From: Arachnopeziza araneosa
Taxonomy: Eukaryota; Ascomycota; Leotiomycetes; Helotiales; Arachnopezizaceae
Reading direction: 5' to 3'
Length of the DNA: 64,000 nucleotides
NCBI GenBank assembly: GCA_003988855.1
Contig: QYAI01000061.1
Span: forward strand, 1-64,000
This document shows, piece after piece, positions 41,651-53,705 of this stretch. The notes under the pieces are model-generated. The model ran no database searches and was not told the origin of the DNA. It saw only the letters and a list, made by a program, of their open reading frames with translations. Made by a program: the position numbers and the translations under genes. Position 1 is the first letter of the stretch. Each line of letters starts with the position of its first letter.

Positions 41651-43724
41651 TTATGCATCTTCTTTGATTCCCTCCAGCGGCTGCCTAGCAGCATCGGCAG
41701 CAACAGCAGCAGCAACAGCTTGAAGTCGCGCCGTCTTATCCTTCTCTCTGCGTAGTTCTTCCTTTGTCAACACCCGAGCAAGAGCCGTCACGATGGCCTG
41801 CAGAACGAGATTAAAATCAGCATACCAGCATCTTGCCAGAACCTAGAAGGACAACTGACCTCGTCAAACACTTCTTTGACCCCTTTCATAGTCACCACAT
41901 CGCACTCGAGATACCTCTCGACTCCAAATTTGCTCGCCAGCTTGATACCGTACTCCATCCTATCGACTCCGCGCTCGTCCTCAAATCCTTGGATCCCAAC
42001 CAAGATCCGCGGGACATGAGGGAGGTGGTGATCCAACTCTGGGATCCACTTGCTCTCTACGCTCTCATACTGATCCAGATGTGCTGCGTTGACACATATC
42101 AAGAAGATATCGGTTTGTGGATATGACAGCGGCCGAAGACGGTCGTAGTCTTGTTGACCGGCGGTATCCCACAATCCCATAGTCCATTTCTCATTGCCAA
42201 TACTGCAGATGTTAGCTTGATGTACGCGTTCCGAGAAAATAAGAGTGTGCTTACGAGATAGGTACGGCGTAATTATCGAACACGGTCGGTACATATTCCA
42301 AGGGAAATTTCCCCGTGGTGTACGTAATGAGGAGGTTTACCTTGAGAGGGCCCGAATCTCCTACAAGTACAATTCTACGCATTGATTAGAGATAATCCGG
42401 GCTGAATATGTTGGTGACTTACTTTATGACATTGCTTGCACTAGCGAGAAATAACGATCTAGGATCAAGTTTCCCTTTGGAGGCTGGTGGCCGTGTGCGA
42501 GTTTTATTTTTACGAGAGGCAGAGAAGCTTGAGGGATGACTTGTACTTTTCTCGGCTGGGCTGCGACGTAACCTCTCCCATAGACTTGCTTTGCTGGGTT
42601 TATCGAGTTTCGGTGCGGGTGAAGGTTCGAGGTTCTCCTGTTCTACAAGAGTGCTTGAGGACATAAGACTGACATCATCCATTCCTTTTTCAATCTTAAC
42701 CTTACCTGTTGGTTGGCCGCTGAGAGAGAAATCACTTTCTGGGGTCTCTGTCCAAGAAGAGAAACGGCTCTTCGTATCAAGAGTTTCATCCGCTCGTATG
42801 GCTGGGTTGGCTGGATTGTCGAGTGCAGCCATAGGGTTTGCCAGTTCGGACACATCTGTTTCTCCCGAAACTTCAATAATCTCATCATAATACGATGCAT
42901 TCTCAGACAGTGAGGCAACGGCCTGAACCGAAGTTCTGTCCCCTCGAAACTTCTGCGGAAGAGAGACAAGATTTCTCATCTTCTGCTTGAACGCTTGACA
43001 GTAGATGTTAGAGTTTAATGCCTCTTGATCAAAAGCAAAGGAAGTATCTGTGATATTGCTGGTAGTACTGAGCACGCTGAAGCGGGTTGAGATGCTCCCA
43101 GCATCTTGATCTGCCCCTGGTCGTTGTGGGTGTCGCGCCTCATCTCGAGACCGTTGGAGAAGGGTTGTCAGGACGGTACCGTGCATCTCGGTGAGTTGAT
43201 GGGTGTTCAAACCTATTTGACTACATATTTGAGCTGAGTTTGGTTCGGAGACTGAGGACAAGGGGTACTGACATGTGGAGAACTTTCAATGAGTTCCCAA
43301 GTGTCACCTGATACCCCCGGAGTCTGTCTAGCAACATTTGGATCTCATCTTCTTTCCAAACAACTCTGATTTTATCCCTCATTCTCATCTTTCGGGCGGG
43401 TCCTAGGATTACACCTTCAGAGTTCTGAAATTCTCCAACATGTTGCTCAATCGTCGAGAGCACCGACGTGCATCCCACTGCAAGGCTATCAATCTCATCT
43501 CCAAACCTCTTTCTCAAATCGGCATCCAGGAAAGACAAATTTCTCAAGCCCAAGTTCTGTACCTCAACCAGTACATGATTGATACCAGAGCATTCAGTGA
43601 TGATCGAAGCAAGGGTAACGGGAGCTGACTCTATCTTCGCTTGAACTTCTTGGCACAGCTTTGCGAGCTTAGCGGCTTTGACGAGGATTGGGCCGATTGT
43701 AAGAGTAAGAGAGAGCGGATCCAT
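41651..43724 (-). CDS. fusion of a fungal STAND-type N-terminal domain with a Rho-like pseudo-GTPase
   Basis: Complement of join 41651-41797, 41860-42202, 42255-42374, 42423-43220, 43273-43724; 619 residues, four introns of 48-62 bp, all in frame. Residues 1 to about 150 (MDPLSLTLTIGPILVKAAKL, TECSGINHVLVEVQNL) look like the N-terminal domain of fungal STAND/NLR proteins (PigL_N / fungal_N type). Residues about 160-415 include a helix (HGTVLTTLLQRSRDEA) and a long Ser/Pro/Lys-rich linker. From residue 418 a Rho-family domain begins (IVLVGDSGPLKVNLLI). It keeps the effector loop YVPTVFDNY, switch II WDTAGQQDYDRLRPLSYPQ and ALA-rich C-terminal helices. The Walker A is GDSGPLKV instead of GDGAVGKT, and TKxD is replaced by GIQGFED. 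There is no CaaX box; the tail is charged. The exon 2/3 junction joins both parts within one codon (NVIKIVLVG). The fusion rests on this splice call. Confidence 0.75.
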
Positions 43725-44634
43725 CCTCTCTCCTTCGTTAAAGATAGCCTGACAAGATTGAGGCAACGAGCAGCTCCAAAAGACATCATGTCCTTTGGTG
43801 AGGCTGCGAGGCGGTGGGCGATGGTCCGGACTGCGCCACCACTTTGGAGTGTTATCTCCCAATTAAGCCTCAGAATAAAGCTAGCCGCTTATCAACACCC
43901 ACCAACGGTAGGTCAGAAGTGGCTTGAACTAAACCTACTCTTGCAGTTCTAAATCCGGAAGAATAAATGAATAATCTTCGAACTGCAACAAAAGGCGTCG
44001 CTCTCATGAAGCGTCACGTGAAGAAACTCGAGACTATTTGGGATATTGTGTCAAGGACTTCCTTATTGAATACGATAAAGCTGTCTACAAGGACTCGTTT
44101 GAGAAAATCATTTCGAGTTTACTGCATTGAAACAAAACGTTCGACATATCTGAAGACCGACCCCTGATTTTGAGTAGAGTTATTGGCTACGTAGCGACGC
44201 GGCCAAGAACTCATCAACTCCAGACCGGTTTTTTATCATTCAAACATAGCCAAAAGATCGCTTGACCTTCTTCGGATTTTTCGTAAATCATATGAAACTG
44301 TATTCTGTAAGCCTAAAGTCCTCAACTTCACGCTATCAAGATTCTGACAAATCGTAGCTTCGGCTTCGGGCTTCGCGCCATTCGCTTGTTTCCGTGACCA
44401 AAATATAAAGGTGTTTACAACTCACCAAATCAAGAATAAACATCCCAAAATGCGACTATACAATCTTACCTCGGTATTCAGCAAGGCAATATAGTCCATC
44501 CTTACTCTCACCTTGTCTAACATCTTCAGGCTCTGACTTTGCAAAGCGCCTTCAAATTGCCCTTCAGCCCGCATCTCTTTCGCTCCTTGTCTACGTCATC
44601 CTCACTCTCCACGCCCGATCCAGCGATCAACCGC
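43725..44634. other. intergenic, nothing recognised
   Basis: Promoter side of the fusion gene and decayed 5' side of the DUF924 pseudogene. A Leu/Ser/Arg-rich frame (about 44540-44630) could be a lost mitochondrial presequence of the latter. Confidence 0.4.
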
Positions 44635-45198
44635 ATTATAGATTATTAGCTTAGCGGTCCTAATCCGTTGAAACGCTGGTTTGGAGGTGGAGTGCAAGTC
44701 GACGCAGAGATCAAAGATTGATTCGGATCGCTGATAACCTCAGCACGCGATGCTAAACTGAGCACATGGACGGAGGAACCAAATGGGACACTCGCTCTAC
44801 TCATCCTTCTGGATCAATTCTCACGCAAGGTATTTCGTGGGACAGCAGAGATGTACGCGGCCGGTCACATGGCATCGAACATTGCCATCAAGGGAATTGC
44901 TCAGAATTTCGACAGACAGGTCCCTGCTCCGGGAGCAACGTTCTTTTATCTCCCTCTGATGCATGATGAGAGTTTGTTAAGCCAGGTGGCAGCGATTGCG
45001 ATGTATGAGAGTCTTGCAGCAAGGTGTGACGTAGGATCGCAGGAGAGGAACTCTGCGGAGAATAGTGCGGAGTTTGGTCGAAAGCATCTCAATTGTATTT
45101 TGAAGTTTGGTCGATTTCCTTCGAGAAACGAAATCTTAGGGAGAGAGTCGACAGAGGAAGAACTTGAATATCTAAAGGACCATCCTGATGGGTTCTGA
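44635..45198 (+). pseudogene. DUF924-family protein gene with two nonsense codons
   Basis: In one frame, INRIIDY is followed by TAG (44647-44649), then NPLKRWFGGG and VDAEIKD, TGA (44719-44721), then FGSLITSARD and LLILLDQFSRKVFRGTAEMY. The frame then stays open through FYLPLMHDESLLSQ and ILKFGRFPSRNEILGREST to the stop at 45196-45198. The order DYW...F-x-x-D-x-x-I-x-x-x-FG...LLILLDQF-x-R-x-x-FRGT...FYLPLMHSE...RFGRFP-x-RN-x-xLGR is that of DUF924, a helical family found in bacteria and eukaryotes. The stops sit where the family has Trp (TGG to TAG) and Arg (CGA to TGA). An intact C-terminal frame starts at Met in EMYAAGHM, but would lack half the domain. Confidence 0.7.
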
Positions 45199-45412
45199 GG
45201 CACGTGATCTCTCCGCCCCACTGGCGGTAGGCTAAACGGAGAAACTGATTACCACCAATGTATGATCTAGAGATTTTAATGTATTTATATTTGAGCCAAG
45301 TCGGCCACTCTACAGATCCAGAAGATCAACTTACTACATCTAGACAGCATGGCTTCCATTTTTCATTTCCTTACGGAAACGCCTCCACATCCGATCTCGA
45401 CATCCTCCCAAG

Positions 45413-48302
45413 ATGAAGCTACCCAAAATCTTGTACTGGCTCCCTGGACTCCCAGCCGTATTTGGACTAGGACAAAAACAGATCATATCCTTCACAGATG
45501 GCCCTCTCCAACTCGCTGGTGGAAGTGCAGTCCTAAGCATCTTCCTTAGCCCATCAGATTACCCAGGTGTCCTCAGAGCTGGCAATGACCTCTCTGCCGA
45601 CTTTGGGCGTGTCACGAACAAGAATGCAACTATTGTCTCTACTAAAAATTTGACAACGAGCAACGGCCCCGCTCTCATCGTCGGCACCATTGGCCAGTCG
45701 GAGCTAATCTCCAGTTTGATATCCGCCGGTAAACTCGACGTCTCAAGCATCCAAGGACAATGGGAATCTTTCCAAACCAAGATCATCAAGAATCCCGTGC
45801 CGGGATTGGATTCCGCCTTGGTGATTGCTGGGAGCGATAAAAGAGGCACGATTTTTGGCCTCTACGACATCTCTGAGCAGATCGGCGTTTCTCCTTGGTA
45901 CTGGTGGGCAGATGTCGTCGTCCCTCAACAGACCACCATCTATGCTATGGATGTGGCCAAGATCCAAGGACCACCCAGCATCAAGTATCGTGGTATTTTC
46001 CTGAACGATGAGCAGCCAGCGCTCACCAATTGGGTAAACGAGAAATACGGACGACCAGGTTACGTATCTAATTTCTATGTCCACGTGTTTGAGCTACTGC
46101 TCCGTCTCCGAGCGAATTATCTCTGGCCTGCTATGTGGGATAGTATGTTTGGAGTTGACGATTCAAAAAATCAACAGCTGGCTGATTCGTACGGGATTGT
46201 GATGGGGACGAGTCACACTGAGCCATTGATGCGGTCAACGAAAGAGCAGACGACATACGTAAAAGGATCCTGGGATTGGAGCACGAATAAAAATGCTATT
46301 ATGTCTTTCTTGACAGACGGTGCGAAAAGAGCAAAACCTTATGAGTCCCTGTATACCATGGGTATGAGAGGCTCTGGTGATACCGCCTCACCGACATTGA
46401 CTTCCACTTCGTTGGCAGATGTCGTTTCAACCCAGCAACAGATTCTGACTTCCGTGTTGGGAACAAATGTTTCAGTGCCGAAGATGTGGTGTCTCTACAA
46501 AGAAGTAGGTGGCTATTACCAGAAAGGACTCCGAGTTCCAGATGATATAACTCTCCTCTGGTCTGACGACAACAATGGCAATATGCAGCGACTCCCAATC
46601 CCGAGTGAAGTGAACCGGACTGCAGGCGCTGGAGTTTACTACCACTTTGACTACGTCGGAGATCCACGAAACTACAAATGGATCAACACGGTCTCGCCCT
46701 CAAAAACATGGCAGCAAATGCACCTGACATATAGTCTCAATGCGACTGAAATCTGGATTGTAAATGTAGGAGATTTGAAACCCTTAGTAAGTATTCAAGT
46801 GCCATTGTCAATCAGTCATGATATCGCTAACGACAAAGGAAATACCTATCTCTCACTTCTTGGATCTAGCTTACGATATGTCACTCCATCAAGACCCATC
46901 TAGCGTCAACACCTGGCTGCTTCAATGGGCAACCCGAGAATTTGGCTCGAAGTTAGCAGCAGCGACAGCCTCAATCGTAGAGCGATATAGTCAATACGCC
47001 GCTCGGAGAAGATACGAGCTCCTAGACGCAACCGTTTACTCTTTAACCAACTACAATGAATCCGCACGTGTGCTCGATGAATGGTCCACCCTTGTCTCAG
47101 ACGCAGAGGCCATCTATTCTTCACTCCCAGCGGCCAGTCAACCCAGTTTCTTTGAACTAGTCCTACACCCTGCGACTGCAGGGTATACACTATATAAGCT
47201 CTTTGACTCCACAGCTAGGAACAATCTCTATTCCAAGCAAGGACGTGTTAGCGCCGCAGTCGAAGGTGCCGCAGCCAAGAATGCATTCAGTGCTGATGCC
47301 GCGCTAGCAACGACGTATCATAAGCTTTTGGGCGGAAAGTGGGATCATATGATGGATCAAGTACACATCGGGTACACGTCCTGGCAGCAACCAGGTTCAA
47401 ATATCATGCCTAGTCTGTCATACCCAGCTGCTAACAATGCCCTATCACCGGGAGTTTATGTCGAAGGAGGAAGCACAACGAATATTCTCCCGTCAATAGA
47501 TCCATATGCGAAGAGTGCGAGATGGGTAGATATATATTCGCGATCCAACACCACCTCAACATTTGCACTATCCTCAGATCCGTGGATCGTATTTACACCT
47601 TCATCTGGAACCCTCGATGCCTCAAGTTCACCTGATCAACGAGTCCTGGTCTCCGTCTCCTGGGCCACAGCACCAGCAGGAGCATCCCAGAGCAAGATCC
47701 TCGTTTCTGCCGGGAAGACAAACTTCACCCTCACCCTCCCCCTTGCCAACAACGTCCTCCCGAGCAGCTATACCGGCTTCGTCGCCTCAGACAACACCGT
47801 CTCCATCGAACCCGCCCACTTCAGCACCTCGGACCCGGCCTACGCCATCATCCCGTCATACGGGAAGACGCTATCAGGAATAACGCTCCTGCCCATCTCG
47901 CTACCCACCCAGACGCCTCCCACCTCCCCCAAGTTGACGTACAACTTCTATTCATTCGCAGCCAACACGACAGCGAGCGTGACGCTGACGCTCGGTTCGT
48001 CGCTGAACCATGATCCGTCCAGACCGCTTGGCTACGCCGTGTCGATGAATAGCGACGCCGTGAGTACGTGCAAGTACGTTCCTATTACCGATCTGGGGAC
48101 ACTTCCAACGGGATGGGCTCAGATGGTGGAGAATGCAGGGTGGAAGTATACTTCTAAGCACAAGGTGGTTCAGGGAGAGAATGCGTTGAATCTCTGGTTG
48201 ATAGAGCCTGGAGTGGTGGTACAGAAGATTGTGATTGATCTCGGTGGGGTGAGGACGAGTTACCTTGGTCCTCCGGAGAGTATGCGTGTCGGGATGGATT
48301 GA
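45413..48302 (+). CDS. secreted GH115 glycoside hydrolase (xylan alpha-1,2-glucuronidase)
   Basis: Join 45413-46786, 46839-48302; 945 residues, one 52-bp intron (GTAAGT...CAAAG) between DLKPL and EIPISHF. N-terminal signal-like segment (ILYWLPGLPAVFGLG). GH115 hallmarks: KYRGIFLNDEQPALTNWV, LLRLRANYLWPAMWDSMF, MGTSHTEPLMRS, GYYQKGLRVPDDITLLWSDD, GAGVYYHFDYVGDPRNYKWI, then a helical domain and a C-terminal beta-sandwich (SVSWATAPAG, VVQKIVIDLGGVRTSYLGPP). GH115 enzymes remove (4-O-methyl)glucuronic acid side groups from xylan, including internal ones. Length is typical. The neighbouring GH51 enzyme, 6 kb away, removes arabinose from the same polymer. Extracellular. Confidence 0.9.
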
Positions 48303-48671
48303 GTAGTGTGGCTGGCTAATCAAAAATGCGAAATTGTAAATAGGGGAGAAGGTTAACTTTTGCGGTTGAGAATGATAGATGTATAACGACGCATGGAAAA
48401 TAAGATTCCAAAGGAAACGATATAATTCTTGCTGCTCATCTCAAGCACATAATTCTACCTCGTTTCCAATCTACCTGGTAATACCAATTCCATGAACTCC
48501 ATTTCAACCGTGGTATAAATATGGTATCATCGCCCTGAGTATATCCAAAAACTCCGTAGCCGTACGCCTATATATATCCCTCGATTCGAAATATTGAGAC
48601 TCCAAGCCACCCTTCCCAAACCTACAATTCCGCCAAGCGACGATGAACTTCGCATAAAGCTTACTAGCTAC
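48303..48671. other. intergenic between convergent genes
   Basis: Nothing recognised. Confidence 0.4.
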
Positions 48672-51600
48672 TCAATCCTCCCAACCATCCATTTCATCCG
48701 CATTCGCAATAGAACAGTTGTCATCCGAATTGGGCGCAGATTGTAGCGCCTTTCGTCTTTTCACAAATGCAGCGTCTGGTTTCACCATTGCATACATGTG
48801 TGGTGCCATAATACGAGGCAACCCCTCTTCGCTCGCAATGGCGTATGCTTTCAAGCAGGCCAATTGTCTTCCTGCCATAAACCATGGAAATTTTGAAGAT
48901 GGATTTGAGGAGGATGAACGGTAGAGATTGAAAAGAGCAGAGGCTTTGAGAAGTGCCCAGGGTGTTAATCCAGTATCAAAGCAGTCTGGGAATAGAGCTT
49001 GTGTTAAAACATTATCCTCGTGAGGAACAATCCCTTGGTACTTGCGAAAAAACTTGTCAAATTTTTCAAGCCACGATTCACCATCCATATTGGACTTGGT
49101 ATTGCGTGTTGACTTCTTCCCACTTCCTTGGTTGGCTCTGTTTACTTTATCTTCCTTTGCCATGCTCATCTGGACAGTTTCAGACCAATTATGTTTGAGC
49201 TGTTGGACGTCCGCTTCCAGACAGGTTATTAGTTGTGTCCATGGACCTGGTTCCGGAACTTTCGGTAGCTCCTTTGCAACTTTTTCCAATTCTTCTTGAC
49301 CGTTCACATTCTTCTTTTGAATGTTCACGGCCCCTGCTTGAGCTTTTTTTATCTTTTCGCGCGCTTCTTCCAGCTCTTCCAGCTCTTCCTGAGCTTTCTT
49401 CTTTGCCCATACAAAGTAGATAGCTAAGTCGTCATCAAAGTTCTTAGGGTCGCCAAAGTCCTTGTGCAATTGAATTTTAGCTTCCTCAATCTTAAGTTGT
49501 GCATCTCGTTTCAGTTGGTCTACGATATGAAGTATATTGCGATACACAGCTCTATCCTCTCCCTTCAGATATTCAGGTTCAACTGGTCTTGTTGCAATGA
49601 CTGCTTTCTTAAATTTATCCCAGTCGTGATTGTTGAAAGCATATCCTTGTTTGGACCTGTCAACAAGATAGCTAAGTAGTGTACTCAAATAAAGCGACTC
49701 TCGAATTGCTTCCGGAGTTTCCTGGCAACGACGCGTAACATGAGTATAGCAAACCTTCTCTTTAAAATTTGTGCAGATGCCGAGCATATTCTGCTCCATA
49801 TTAAATTGAAAAGAATGCTTGAGAAATACCGATGCAGGGTCTTCCTGGTCTTTGATAAGGTCGTTGTAAGTGGTCTTGCTCTTCTTGATCAACCCCTCAC
49901 TAACAAGATCAGGGATTTCAGGAACATCGGCGTTGTGGAAGTTATTGACAATTGACTCTTCCCAGCATACCCAGGCAATATCCCCGTCGTAGTCTCCGCC
50001 TGACAACTTCGATGCTAAGGATATTGTGCCTTTCGTTGAGAAAACGATAACGTCTTCCAATCCTAGAAGCTCTGCTTTGAGAACGGCCCTCACCTTCTGA
50101 ATGTCACTTGGGTAATGAGTCGGAGACCTAGCAACTAAGAGGTCAATGTTTCTAAGAAGAACTGTCGATGCACCAGTGACACTATCATGAAACCTGGAGA
50201 AATGGATATGAACTTCATCGGGTTCGAGTGTTCCAGTAAAGTCTGGAATCATGTAAACATAGCAGGATCTTGCAACAGTGATATTGAGTCGCCTCTGTAG
50301 ATCCAGACACTTGTTGTCAAAGGCCGTTAGAGCTAGTTCCTTGGCATACCGGAGAGTACTAGGGCTAAATCCGGCATCTAAAAGCAGGTTCAATTTCTCA
50401 TCAGTGGTTATAGGAAGTGCTGCTCGATACGGAACTACTCCATGCTTGACTCTATCATCTATGTTGACATTGCTATCTCGCAGCCATTGTCGAAAAGTCT
50501 GGGGATCTTCCATAGCAAGCCGTAGAACACGAAGCTTCTCATCCAGCCCAGACTCCAAAAGACATAATAAAGTCATCCTCATTTGTGCGTTATCCTTGGC
50601 TCGATCCATCAATACTGGGAGAAATTGTAAATTGAGGTCTGCAGGTTTCAGAGGTCCAGAAAACCGTAAAACCTCAAACGTCCTATTGGATGGATGCGAC
50701 ACTTCAGGTCCAAGAACCCACTTGCACTGCGAAGCACAAATATCAATCCAATCTCCCGGTCGAGAGTTGTTGTAATCAACAGACCAGAACCCTTTTGCAT
50801 TGCCAATTCTAGCCTGGAAGCCGCTAGGAGAATCTGGTAGAGCAAGGATCTTTCCAATCTTAAGAGCCAAGCTACAAGATATGCGACCAGCGCCATCTGT
50901 CATTTCTTCCGACTTTTTTGACGGGTTTTCCTCATCGGGTTCAGACATGATATCCGGTATAAAATGGATTTGAGATTTATCCAAGACGATAGTGGCGGAG
51001 TTTCGAGATAACACTGGTTCGTTAGCGTCGCTTTACAACGAAGACACATCCTTACCGAGGGCTGTTCGAGCAAATAACTTGAGAAATGGTTGATGACCAT
51101 TAAGCTCTGTAGATCGAAAGGAATCTAGTAGTTCTTGAATGCCCATTGATGGCTGGGCCTTGAAACCATCAATGGCAAAGAAATAGAGGCGGTTAGCAGC
51201 TTCAGGCCCATCGTCATACAGCTTCGCTGACCCTTGCTTCTTATCCTTCCTCTCTTTTGGCTTCTGAAAAAAAGGTTTCCATATTCGGCCAAGAAGAGAA
51301 TGACCAGCCGCCGTCCTAGTTCGAGGATCTATCAGCCAATTCTCTATGATATCTCTATCACGGTCTTCAAGTTCATTTGTTTTGGGGACCGAAAACCCAG
51401 TCAAGTGAGGAATATCGAGCTCCAAAAATCGATCCATTCCGAAGCGACGGCCCAGACGATGGGTCCTATCCCACTTCATAGGGTCCAATTTAAGTGAGAA
51501 TAATGAATTATTATCGAACCGAAGGGATCCTGAGAAGCAAATTCCGTGAAATCCTTGTGTGAACTTATCCTTAGCAGACTTCCAAACATCCAGAGCGCAC

Positions 51601-52844
51601 TTTTCTGGGAGGTTCTCCTTTAAAGCCGGGACCTTTTCAAGAAAGTCCCAAAGTTTTTGATAGTCATCTAGATCTGAAACCGATGGAAATTTAATGCCAT
51701 CCATAGGTAATCCAGCGTGGAGAAAAACACGAGTGACCTCGTAGATAGAGCGCGTGGATGCATCGCGCAGCGAGGCAGGAAGCTCAGCTATATGACATCA
51801 AAATGATACCTCATATTAGCTTACTAGAAACTTACGGAAAACTTTAGCTAATTTCTCCTTCAAAATAAAATCAGAAGACGCATCAGCTAGACCAACAACG
51901 TCAAGGTTCTGAGACAAGTCTTCATTCACTTGAGGATCGGAGTGCTGAGTGGCTGGTCGACCAAGAATATCCGATTCGGATAACGTGGCTAACTTGCGTT
52001 CGAAGCTGCTCGAAGCGTAGTCTGAACTGTCGGTCTTCTCCGGCTGACGGGGGGCTGTAAATTGCTCTCTTGTCTCATTTCTGGGCAATATATCCCCAGT
52101 TTCATCAGGAGCAGTACTCTGGGAATTGAAAAAGAACCCAGGTCTTGTGGAAAAGACACTTGCCGTGTCGGACGCAGACGCAATCGAAGCAAAGCTGGTA
52201 TTTGCCGAAACAGGTGTAAAACTTGGTATTCCTGGAGGAAGCATGCTATTCGAGGGCATATTTGGCTCGATGGGACTAGTTCGTACTTTTTTGGCGTTTG
52301 AGACATCTTTAAAATCTTCTCGTGGTCGTTTTGAATCCGCTGACGAGATCCGTTTGGGAAATAAGCTAGGAATGGGTGTATCGTCTACTTGTTGTGAAGG
52401 CGTACGACGTTGAGAAACGGGAGTTTTCCTGATCGAGTTGCTTTGTTCTCGAAGGATGTCAAGGAAAAGGTCAAGGAGTTTTAATCGTAACTCGGTGGTC
52501 ACTGGACGTGGTTTGTTCCTAGTGGCTTTCGGAAGAACATCTCCATCTGCGTTCGGCTTCTTTACCCACTTCTTCCATAGATCTTCCGCTTGTTTGTCGA
52601 ATTTCTCTCGGACTTGGCCGATAAAGCCTTTGTAGTAAATTTGTTTCACCAGAGAACAGCATTCTTGTTCTTTTGACGGTTCACGCCTGGAAGGCGACTC
52701 TAATTCTTGAGGAGATGGGATGCGAAGCTGCCACAAGTTGTTCAGAAAGTCAATATGGTGAAAAATCTCATCATTGGCTCGTTGAATTTTCTCTTCTCTC
52801 CGGGCCTGACTGAGTGCGTCTGATGAGTTGACGAAAGGCGGCAT
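48672..52844 (-). CDS. RNA-dependent RNA polymerase of the RNA-silencing type
   Basis: Complement of join 48672-51013, 51056-51787, 51836-52844; 1360 residues, introns of 42 and 48 bp (GTAAGG...ACCAG, GTAAGT...TATAG). The catalytic loop is SGGDYDGD at about residues 917-924, matching the D-x-D-G-D signature of eukaryotic cellular RdRPs (QDE-1, SAD-1, RDR). Upstream are RTHRLGRRFGMDRFLELDIP, LRFSGPLKPADLNL and KHGVVPYRAALPITTDEKL, and ADPTHYPSDIQKVRAVL-type motifs (SPTHYPSDIQKVRA), all typical of the family. Residues 1 to about 330 are a disordered, Ser/Pro-rich N-terminal extension. A Lys/Glu coiled coil (QEELEELEEAREKIKKAQAG) lies in the C-terminal part. The enzyme makes double-stranded RNA from aberrant transcripts for Dicer, in quelling or meiotic silencing. 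It is presumably nuclear or perinuclear. Confidence 0.9.
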
Positions 52845-53662
52845 TGCAGGTCACTTTCAGACAAGAATGAAGCGATTATGTGGCATGCCTGGGTGGCAAA
52901 CGTATGTGATTTGAGAGGAGATTGTATGCAGTATCCGATAGAGGGGTTGTAATCTGGAAGGAGACACATTAGTCATTTTATCTCATGGTGAGGAAATGGA
53001 AGCAAACCATAGAACAGGCGCAAGTGGAATATTGGGTCGCAATTGCAATATTGTGAGTACCGCGGATAATGTGAGATGATACAAGGCGCGTTTTCTATTG
53101 ATTGATCGTTGAGAGATTCCTTGGAGTGAAGCGTAGGCGGATTGGAAGCTGAGAGCAGGTGTGGAAAGACGAGGCTGCAGGATCGATAAGGTCATGCAAA
53201 AGGCTGAGAAGTGAGACTGCTGTAGAAGCAATTGGGGCATGAAAACAGAGCAGAAACAAAGCTAAAGAGGACTGCGAATGATTTACAAAATATTGAGGGG
53301 ATCCAACGAGGGAAGAAGGTCGTAGAGCGTTCGTTGAGCTCCTTCCTCTGATGTGAGAGCTATGGGAGATGTCACAGCGACTGGAAAAGGGACGGCCCGG
53401 GGACGCTAACGCTGCAGGGGAAATATATATTGATTTCCAGATCTTTCAAGCAATCAATCCATCATCACAGCCAGTATTGACTGTCGAGAATGGATCAGTG
53501 ATCACTTCGTCCTCTCAATCAGATGGAAGTGTTGGTGGAGGTTGACTGTCGAACAGCTTCTTGATTTATCTCCTCGATGATTGTCCGAACCCCTTCCCTA
53601 CTCTAATGCTAGAATCCTTTCCCGGCAATATCTTCCAGAATCATCTCGTGGACTCTGCGTCT

Positions 53663-53705
53663 CTCTTGCTCTTGCTCTTACTCTTACTCTTACTCTTACT
53701 CTTAT
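53663..53705. repeat. CTCTTA/CTCTTG microsatellite
   Basis: About seven hexamer copies, CTCTTG then CTCTTA, in non-coding DNA. Confidence 0.8.

Noticed and set aside
42255..42374. Stand-alone Rho GTPase starting at ATG 42383
   Set aside because: The ATG lies inside a good 48-bp intron (GTAAGT...CTAATC...GCGTAG), and the upstream frame joins it within one codon. It would, however, be the alternative if the intron is not used.
53663..53705. CRISPR-like or other short array
   Set aside because: Simple hexamer microsatellite without spacers; CRISPR arrays are not expected in a fungal nuclear genome.
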